In this document: positions 1 through 4,808 of the stretch, in pieces
Layout of the letters: each line of letters starts with the position of its first letter
Numbering within the stretch: position 1 is the stretch's first letter
Source: an uncultured Pirellulaceae bacterium
GTDB taxonomy: Bacteria > Planctomycetota > Planctomycetia > Pirellulales > Pirellulaceae
Assembly (NCBI GenBank): GCA_947259675.1
Contig: CAMYNE010000185.1
Span: 1 to 5,604, forward strand
Reading direction: 5' to 3'
Length of the DNA stretch: 5,604 nt
Position numbers and translations under genes: made by a program
The notes under the pieces: generated by a model
Told to the model about the DNA's origin: nothing
The model's input: the letters and a program-made list of their open reading frames with translations, nothing else
The model's database searches: none

Positions 1-376
1 CCGCAACCGCGATTACGAAAATGATCAATACGCTGTACTCGGCACGCAGAAACGACATCGCCCCATCGTTGATGTTCTTGGCAATGCGAGCCATTTTCTC
101 TGTGCCGACTTCCTGGTGCGCCACCCAGGACGATTTCCAATAGGTGAATATCAATCCGCAGATGCCAAATACGGGAATCAAGTAGCCAATCCATGGAAAC
201 CCACTGGTGGAGGTAGAAACTTCATCTCCTGCCTGTGCAGTTACAGGAACCTCAGCTGTCGTATTGTCCTGAGCGAACAAAGAACTCTGGGTCAACAACG
301 CCAGTCCGGCGGCGATGCCTATGGTTAACATGCCGATAACAATAGTACGGTTGTTTAGTCGAAAGATTCCCGACAT
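1..376 (-). CDS. hppA: Membrane-bound ion-translocating pyrophosphatase, N-terminal part (cut by left window edge)
   Basis: Membrane pyrophosphatases hydrolyse PPi and pump H+ or Na+ out across the membrane. Only the first 125 residues lie in the window; the reading frame is open to the left edge. Recognition rests on residues 91-119: GTEKMARIAKNINDGAMSFL followed by RAEYSVLII, which matches the family's GT-x-KM-x-x-IA-x-x-I-x-x-GA-x-x-FL-x-x-EY signature after the first core helix. Residues 60-80 form a hydrophobic helix (FPWIGYLIPVFGICGLIFTYW). Ahead of it, residues 11-36 look like a signal peptide or extra helix ending in SLFAQ, then a polar Thr/Ser-rich linker (about 37-58). The ATG at 376 is chosen because it gives this complete N-terminus; a weak AAGG lies about 8 bases upstream. 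The catalytic motifs and the residues that set K+ dependence or ion choice are outside the window, so Na+ versus H+ cannot be decided. Confidence 0.9.
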   Translation of the reverse strand, partial: MSGIFRLNNRTIVIGMLTIGIAAGLALLTQSSLFAQDNTTAEVPVTAQAGDEVSTSTSGFPWIGYLIPVFGICGLIFTYWKSSWVAHQEVGTEKMARIAKNINDGAMSFLRAEYSVLIIFVIAVA

Positions 377-646
377 AAGTCTTGCCTTTTTGCAAAGTGG
401 CTAACAAAGAAATTAAGTCATCGAAATGCGACACGGCTTGCCCAACTAGCTGGAAAACTCCAGTTCAGCGGGTGCGAAGTCGCGGCGAGGTGTGCGGCAG
501 CGTGATTGAATTCTTCATCGTAAAAGCCGCATGAAACCGAGAAGTTTACAACTCTTTCCAGAAAACTGTCAACAACGCTTTTCGAACGAGCAAAGGCTGG
601 CGAGGCCGAACACGTCCCACTTGGCATTATTGTTAGGCCAGGAATC

Positions 647-664
647 GTGAGGCAGCTGCCTCAC
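647..664. repeat. 18-bp perfect palindrome
   Basis: GTGAGGCAGCTGCCTCAC reads identically on both strands, with no spacer and CAGCTG at its centre; the flanking C646/C665 break the symmetry. It lies about 270 bp upstream of the hppA start in non-coding DNA. A spacer-free perfect dyad of this length suits a dimeric DNA-binding protein site better than a terminator, and no T-run follows on either strand. The function is unknown. Confidence 0.6.
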
Positions 665-809
665 CGAAACAACACGCTTCAAGTGTGACAATTTGACTCA
701 TCATTGCCGGACCGGACGAACGAAGTTCTCACCAAACCAAAACGGGAAGCACAATCCGCACTCGGCTCGAGCAGGTTGTGATTTCATTGCTTAGCATTTC
801 CGCAATGTA

Positions 810-871
810 GGTAGGAGGGCCACTCTTGGCCGTCGTATGCGCGAAAGACGGGCAAGAATGCCAATCCTACC
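810..871. repeat. 62-bp imperfect hairpin repeat (MITE/REP-like)
   Basis: Two 25-bp arms, 810-834 and 847-871, pair at 20 of 25 positions around a 12-base loop (835-846). The outer seven pairs (GGTAGGA/TCCTACC) and the inner five (CCGTC/GACGG, next to the loop) are perfect; the mismatches sit in between. The structure lies in non-coding DNA. Similar GTAGG...CTTGGCCGTC palindromes are, from memory, common between planctomycete genes, which would make it one copy of a dispersed family. That is recollection and was not searched here. No transposase gene is nearby. Confidence 0.6.
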
Positions 872-888
872 AATAAATCACAGCCTCA

Positions 889-919
889 AGGAACGGGAGG
901 GCGCAGGAACGGGAGGGCG
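889..919. repeat. Two direct copies of a 15-bp G-rich unit
   Basis: AGGAACGGGAGGGCG occurs at 889-903 and again at 905-919, giving a period of 16. A shorter duplicate, TGGGCTGA, follows at 924-931 and 935-942. The unit is purine-rich on the plus strand and non-coding. It directly follows the 62-bp hairpin repeat, so the two may belong to one composite repeat. Confidence 0.6.
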
Positions 920-1065
920 AGGTTGGGCTGATAATGGGCTGACAAAAATGGTTCCAAGTTGGCGATTTAGGTGTTTTAAAATTGATGGCACGACATGGAT
1001 CTGTGAGATTATCTTTTTCATCAAGCGCTCAACGCCAACCTATCTCTCAACCAAAAGTGACCTGG

Positions 1066-1094
1066 CCTCTCCAATAATTTGGCTGGGGGAGAGG
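1066..1094. repeat. Small inverted repeat CCTCTCC / GGAGAGG
   Basis: A 7-bp perfect stem (1066-1072 with 1088-1094) encloses a 15-base loop. It lies about 65 bp past the stop of the lipoprotein gene, in the direction of that gene's transcription. No T-run follows on either strand, so it is not called a terminator. It is one more element in the repeat-rich block. Confidence 0.35.
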
Positions 1095-1120
1095 GGAACA
1101 ACACCTGGGGAACAACACCT
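1093..1120. repeat. Perfect tandem duplication of a 14-bp unit
   Basis: GGGGAACAACACCT occurs twice back to back (1093-1106 and 1107-1120), with the first base of a third copy following. This is typical of replication slippage. It lies about 40 bp beyond the stop of the lipoprotein hydrolase and is non-coding. Confidence 0.65.
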
Positions 1121-1158
1121 GCGCGGAGCTTGTTCCGGCCTTTAAAAGCTCTTCGTAT

Positions 1159-2076
1159 TTATTCTATCTGCGTGATAACGCCCTGAACCCAAGCCCGTAG
1201 TGCTCGCCGTTCGGGAATGTCGCGGAGGACCCAAGCGTCGGTGTGGTTGGGGTAGGGGAGGGCTTGATAAGTAAATATTCCATTCGTTGTTTGTTTTTCC
1301 AAGTAGCTCTTGGTTGTTTCAACCGACAACTCATGGGAAATGAATTGAGGCCGATTGGCAAGTCTCATCAGCCTTGCTTTAGCGCTCTTTTGATCTGGAC
1401 CTTGATTCCAGTTAGCAGTGCCGTCGTAATGGCTATGACAGATAAAGCCACACCACCAACTTGCGATTTGATCGTTGTTGAGTCCGATATAGTTGCAAGC
1501 GATCGAACCACGAGAGAACCCGCTGATGAACACCTTTTTTTCATCGCCTCCGTAATTTGCACAGACATCCGCAAGTGCAGACTGGCAATACGAAACCGTG
1601 GCATCGACGCTACCCCACCACAATAATTGGTTTTGCTTGCGATCCTGGCTGACGAAGGGCAGGCAAATCCAAATAAAGCCTTGGCCCGCACTAATTCCGT
1701 ACCCGAGATTGCATTCTTCGACCTTTCCGTTGCACACATCGCCCAAATTATTGCTATAGGTCCCGTTGCCTGGGTACTCGACGATCACAGGATATCTTTG
1801 ATTCGGCTTCCAATCGGTCGGAAGATAGAGCGAATGATAGACGTTCGATTCTTCGTATCCGGGCAAAGTCGCTTTGACTCGCTTTCCGGCGGACGGTTTC
1901 CCGGCGACCATCAAGGGCGTTGTTAGATCACAGCGAATATTGTGAACGTTGTTTTTAGTTTCCGGCTTGATGTCGGAAAATTCTTTGTCTTGAGAACAGC
2001 CGGTGGTGGCAACAAGCAGACCTACGCACAGTGAGGTGATTGTTTTCGGCAGAAATTGTCGAGGCAACGTTCTCAT
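1159..2076 (-). CDS. Predicted lipoprotein, alpha/beta-hydrolase (esterase-like)
   Basis: This is a 305-residue exported protein of a family I recognise only loosely, as planctomycete hypothetical proteins. The N-terminus (MRTLPRQFLPK, then the hydrophobic stretch SLCVGLLVATTGC) is a lipoprotein signal; Cys27 would be lipidated, though Thr at -3 is a weak lipobox. The hydrolase core shows LYLPTDWKPNQRYPVIVEYP (about 83-102, first strands), the nucleophile elbow GFSRG (Ser188) and a likely catalytic His278 in NHTDAW; the acid is unassigned, and Asp218 in CHSHYDG is one candidate. The mature part has nine other cysteines, odd for a non-cytoplasmic esterase unless disulfide-bonded. The ATG at 2076 is preferred because it puts a basic n-region right before the hydrophobic core; an in-frame ATG at 2100 adds eight residues including Glu-Asp. 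The gene starts 42 bp (18 bp from 2100) after the E1-like gene, so the two are probably co-transcribed. The substrate is unknown. Confidence 0.75.
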   Translation of the reverse strand: MRTLPRQFLPKTITSLCVGLLVATTGCSQDKEFSDIKPETKNNVHNIRCDLTTPLMVAGKPSAGKRVKATLPGYEESNVYHSLYLPTDWKPNQRYPVIVEYPGNGTYSNNLGDVCNGKVEECNLGYGISAGQGFIWICLPFVSQDRKQNQLLWWGSVDATVSYCQSALADVCANYGGDEKKVFISGFSRGSIACNYIGLNNDQIASWWCGFICHSHYDGTANWNQGPDQKSAKARLMRLANRPQFISHELSVETTKSYLEKQTTNGIFTYQALPYPNHTDAWVLRDIPERRALRAWVQGVITQIE

Positions 2077-2118
2077 GTCTTCACATGAAGCCTTTTGCAT
2101 ATTGCATTTTCGTATGGG

Positions 2119-2886
2119 TTAACCGTGACAAAGTTTGCAGTGCTCGACTGTAGCCAATGAGAATTCATGAAATGACATATTACGCAAGTCAAAGTGCAAA
2201 ATACGCTGTTCCAGGGTCTTGCCGAATCCGGCAAGAAGTTTGATGGTCTCCATCGCACCCATACAGGCAACTGTTCCGGAGGTCGCCCCGAAAACCGGAA
2301 ACTCTCGTTTCCAATATTCGGGAACCTCTGGAGTCAAGCAACGCAAACATGGCTTGCCCCCTGCAGGAAACGTGGAAATAGTAGCTTCCGTATCGTACAT
2401 CGCGCAATTGACAAGCGGTTTTTGGTGTCGAACACAGGCATCGCTGAGCGCGAATCTTTCCTGGAACAAAGGCGCGGCACCCACGCAAACATCGGCCTCG
2501 GGAACCCATCTTTCTGCTAACTCATCGTTGAGATTGGCAGCAACAGGAACCATTTCCAATCGCGGATTCAAGTCCTTCAGCCGACGTTCAATCGTCTCAA
2601 TTCGTGGTTTGCCTAACCAATCGTGAGTCATTAACAATTGCCGGTTGAGATCCGAATGTTTTACGTTGCCGCCATGAGCGATGATCATTCGCCCAACACC
2701 GGCCGCTGCCAGTTCATAGGCAACAACGCTGCCCAATCCACCGCACCTGGAGATTAGAACCGTGCTGTTTTTAAGTCGGCGTTGTCCCTCTTCGCCAAAT
2801 CCTGGCGTCCACATTTGCCACTGGTAGATTGCCCGTTCTTCATCGGAAAGTGAGTCGGCAGGGGTCTTGGGCAGGTCGGTTGTCAT
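2119..2886 (-). CDS. HesA/MoeB/ThiF (E1-like) family protein, with degenerate adenylation site
   Basis: The family adenylates the C-terminus of ubiquitin-like sulfur carriers (MoaD, ThiS) for molybdopterin or thiamine synthesis. The 255-residue length and layout fit: FGEEGQRRLKNSTVLI at the start, a CGGLG nucleotide loop (48-52), SDLNRQ (78-83), zinc pairs CLRC (180-183) and CKLC (250-253), and METIKLLAG near the end. Compared with E. coli MoeB recalled from memory, most catalytic residues differ: Arg14 is Trp23, the first loop Gly is Arg47, the Asp-x-Asp is His71-Gly-Gly73, Asn70 is Asp79, Lys86 is Arg95 and Asp130 (in TDN) is Pro139. Arg73 is kept as Arg82. It is therefore either a non-adenylating paralogue or a divergent enzyme. 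The ATG at 2886 matches the usual family N-terminus; a GTG at 2934 would add 16 unrelated residues. The gene lies 169 bp after the ATPase gene, a gap without a recognisable signal, and just before the lipoprotein hydrolase gene. Confidence 0.88.
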   Translation of the reverse strand: MTTDLPKTPADSLSDEERAIYQWQMWTPGFGEEGQRRLKNSTVLISRCGGLGSVVAYELAAAGVGRMIIAHGGNVKHSDLNRQLLMTHDWLGKPRIETIERRLKDLNPRLEMVPVAANLNDELAERWVPEADVCVGAAPLFQERFALSDACVRHQKPLVNCAMYDTEATISTFPAGGKPCLRCLTPEVPEYWKREFPVFGATSGTVACMGAMETIKLLAGFGKTLEQRILHFDLRNMSFHEFSLATVEHCKLCHG

Positions 2887-3055
2887 GAATCTTAAATGTA
2901 AAAGATGATCTTGTGATTTTAGTGCGTGTCTCACGGACGTATAGCGGTCGCGGCGCTCTGATTGCCGGGTGAAACCGACGAAAGGACGCTACACTTAAAC
3001 CTCCCATGTTAACCACTCCACAGAAGCTTTACCCTCTCACCAAGCCATGGTGTCT

Positions 3056-3694
3056 TTAGGCCGCGACGATTTCTCCGTTTTCCAGTCGACAGTGGACGGT
3101 CCCCAACTCCTGGGCTTCCGCCGTGTTGTGCGTGATGTGCAAAACGGTGACTCGTTCTTTCTGATGAACCGTCCGTAGCAATTCAGCCAATTTGTTGCGA
3201 GTTGTATCATCCAGTGCACTAAGCGGTTCGTCCAGACATAACAGTCGAGGTCTAAATGAAAGTGCCCGAGCCAAAGCGACTCGCTGTTTTTCGCCACCTG
3301 AAAGACCGTGCGGATAACGGCGCAGAATTGCTTTGATATCCAGCAAATCGGCTAGTTCCTGAACCCGTTGCGAACGAGTCTGCGAGTTAATTTTTCGAAC
3401 TTCCAAACCAAACTCAATTTGCTGATCGACTCGCATCGTCGGAAAGAGGACAACGTCCTGTGGCACGTAACCGATCTGCCGTGCCGATGGAGCAAGCCCA
3501 GTTACATCTTGATCGTCGAGCAAGATTGCACCACTCGATATTCGTCTGAGACCGCAAATCGCCTCGAGCAGAGTCGTTTTTCCACAGCCGGTCGGCCCCA
3601 TGAGAATGCCGTACTCACCACTGGGAACCGTTAGAGAAATATTAGCCAGCGAAAAATCGCCCTGATGAATTGTCAGTCTGTCGAGTGTGATCAT
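3056..3694 (-). CDS. modC: ABC transporter ATP-binding protein, molybdate/tungstate type (ModC-like, short form)
   Basis: This is the cytoplasmic ATPase that drives the importer. All nucleotide-site motifs are intact in the 212-residue protein: Walker A GPTGCGKTT (33-41), Q-loop Gln79 in GYVPQD followed by LFP, signature LSGGE (131-135), Walker B LLCLDE (151-156), D-loop SALD (159-162) and switch His189. The segment around the Q-loop (GYVPQD-x-x-LFP) and the family-like spacing suit the Mo/W, sulfate and iron importer class. The protein stops right after the ATPase domain; the C-terminal TOBE/Mop oxyanion-sensing domain of E. coli ModC (about 350 residues in total) is absent. Its ATG overlaps the permease stop by four bases (ATGA, 3691-3694), implying translational coupling. 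Assignment to molybdate or tungstate comes from the neighbouring permease and binding protein rather than from this protein alone. Confidence 0.88.
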   Translation of the reverse strand: MITLDRLTIHQGDFSLANISLTVPSGEYGILMGPTGCGKTTLLEAICGLRRISSGAILLDDQDVTGLAPSARQIGYVPQDVVLFPTMRVDQQIEFGLEVRKINSQTRSQRVQELADLLDIKAILRRYPHGLSGGEKQRVALARALSFRPRLLCLDEPLSALDDTTRNKLAELLRTVHQKERVTVLHITHNTAEAQELGTVHCRLENGEIVAA

Positions 3695-4629
3695 ACGACG
3701 GCACCTCGTTCCAAGTTACCGCCGAGTGTCACCAACCGGGTCAGGATCAAAACCAGGATCGCGACTGTCACCAGAATCAACGAAGCTGCCACGGCGCCGC
3801 GCAGATTGCCGAACTGAAAATTGAGGTAGACCGTGGTAGAAAGCACCTCGGTTTTCATACGAGCCGTTCCAGCGAAAATCAGGATGGGTCCGAATTCACC
3901 CAGCGATCTCGCCCAGGCCAAGGTAAATGCCGCCACACCTCCTCGCCAGGCTTGTGGCAACGCGACGCGCGAGAAGGCCTGGAAACGACTCGCGCCAAGT
4001 GTAAAAGCGACTCGCTCGGGCCGGTCACCGATTTGCTCAAACGTATCCCGCATCGTCCGAACTGCGAATGCGGCGGCGACCGTGAATTGGCCAAGAATTA
4101 CCGCGGGGACTTCGTAAGTGATTCCGCGAATACCCGGAAAACCCAACCAGGAAAAAAAATCGCGGGTCGAATGATCCAGCCAACGACCTGCGGGAGTTTG
4201 GAACAGAACCAGTAAACTGATCCCAACGACCAGAGGCGGAAGGACAATCGGAATGTCCAACAATGTGTCGATCAAATAACGAAACGTCAACGCAACTCGC
4301 CGAATAAACGGTCGACGTTCGAAGCGTTGCACTATCGTGTCTCGACCAAGCCGGGCCAAGACATAACCGGTCGGGACAGCAACCCACATCGAAAGGATTG
4401 CCGAAATTGTACAAGTAATCAGGCTCAGCCAAACCGAGAACCGAACTCGCTCATCCGCCAGCGAGACCCGCAAGTCTTCCCAAGTTGCAAAGCGGAAATC
4501 GGCGGCTACCATCGCCACGATCAAAAACAGATAGACCAGTCCAAATCCCGACATGGTCGACCAAAAGAACCAGTTCCAGTTCTTCGGTGGTTCGTTGTCG
4601 GTTGACGGGTTGGATGATTGCCGGGTCAT
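3691..4629 (-). CDS. modB: Molybdate/tungstate ABC transporter permease (ModB-like)
   Basis: This inner-membrane channel subunit would pass the oxyanion delivered by the binding protein. Its 312 residues contain about six hydrophobic segments (roughly 27-44, 66-92, 121-145, 173-192, 230-252, 279-300). The cytoplasmic EAA loop that docks on the ATPase is clear: AFTLGASRFQAFSRVALP (208-225), ending in RSLGEFGP (241-248). The LGEFG ending together with DIPIVLPPLVVG (125-136) is typical of ModB/WtpB-type permeases. It is longer than E. coli ModB (about 229 residues) because of a polar N-terminal extension (1-20) and a charged insert (about 94-118, RDTIVQRFERRP) between segments 2 and 3. The ATG at 4629 has no clear Shine-Dalgarno. 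The gene overlaps modC by 4 bp and sits 179 bp behind the binding-protein gene. Sulfate permeases are related, so substrate choice is probable rather than proven. Confidence 0.88.
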   Translation of the reverse strand: MTRQSSNPSTDNEPPKNWNWFFWSTMSGFGLVYLFLIVAMVAADFRFATWEDLRVSLADERVRFSVWLSLITCTISAILSMWVAVPTGYVLARLGRDTIVQRFERRPFIRRVALTFRYLIDTLLDIPIVLPPLVVGISLLVLFQTPAGRWLDHSTRDFFSWLGFPGIRGITYEVPAVILGQFTVAAAFAVRTMRDTFEQIGDRPERVAFTLGASRFQAFSRVALPQAWRGGVAAFTLAWARSLGEFGPILIFAGTARMKTEVLSTTVYLNFQFGNLRGAVAASLILVTVAILVLILTRLVTLGGNLERGAVV

Positions 4630-4731
4630 TCAGTAAGATTTCGGCCTAATAATTAATGGTGAATGATGAATTACTATTTGTCTTCTTGTCCGACATTCCA
4701 GAGAGCCAGAACCGATTTCAAAACCGTTCGC
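4630..4731. other. AT-rich leader in front of modB
   Basis: This is the part of the binding-protein/permease gap next to the modB start. It contains an AT-rich patch (about 4647-4679; minus strand includes TTCATCATTCACCATTAATT). The patch could help initiate transcription or translation of modB, but I cannot place a proper -35/-10 pair. No gene is visible. Confidence 0.3.
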
Positions 4732-4783
4732 AGTTCCGCCTTTAGGCGGTTTCCTTTCGCTTTTTCTGCCTAAAGGTGGGACT
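4732..4783. repeat. REP-like inverted repeat between binding-protein and permease genes
   Basis: Arms 4732-4749 and 4766-4783 (18 bases each) are complementary over the whole length: 15 Watson-Crick pairs, plus three that form G-U only in a plus-strand transcript, around a 16-base loop. The left arm is itself a small palindrome (CCGCCT-TT-AGGCGG, 4736-4749). No T-run follows in the minus direction, so a simple intrinsic terminator is unlikely. From memory, AGTTCCGCCTTTAGGCGG-type palindromes are frequent between planctomycete genes; this was not searched here. Within an operon, such an element could protect upstream mRNA or lower downstream expression. Confidence 0.65.
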
Positions 4784-4808
4784 ACAAACCAACCAACTAA
4801 AACCGTGA

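Larger units (their letters stand above)
377..1158. other. Long non-coding region upstream of hppA, rich in repeats
   Basis: This 782-bp gap separates the stop of the lipoprotein hydrolase from the hppA start. No reading frame in it looks like protein: the longest ones on either strand have no recognisable domain, and the longest plus-strand one runs straight through the repeats. The left part (377-800) holds a small hairpin (CTGGA/TCCAG, 450-463) and a perfect 18-bp palindrome (647-664). The right part (810-1125) is a pile of short repeats, annotated separately. I see no convincing -35/-10 pair for hppA and no hairpin with a T-run that would end transcription of the upstream gene. The hppA promoter should lie here, but I cannot place it. 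Confidence 0.75.

Noticed and set aside
252..434. Minus-strand 60-codon frame overlapping the hppA start
   Set aside because: It overlaps the hppA N-terminus in another frame; the hppA frame carries the family signature and this one does not.
418..627. Minus-strand 69-codon reading frame upstream of hppA
   Set aside because: No recognisable domain, no ribosome binding site, short, and in non-coding DNA; likely chance.
837..1145. Plus-strand 102-codon reading frame
   Set aside because: It runs through the hairpin repeat and both tandem duplications, has a low-complexity start, and shows no domain. Repeat DNA explains it.
1126..1151. GAGCTT/AAGCTC hairpin just past the lipoprotein stop, as a terminator
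   Set aside because: Only a 6-bp stem with a 14-base loop and no T-run in the direction of transcription.
1243..1926. Plus-strand reading frames opposite the lipoprotein hydrolase
   Set aside because: Antisense shadows of a gene with clear signal-peptide and hydrolase motifs.
2887..3055. Riboswitch, such as a molybdenum-cofactor element, between modC and the E1-like gene
   Set aside because: I looked for a structured leader and found only a 5-bp CACCA/TGGTG stem; nothing matches a known riboswitch layout.
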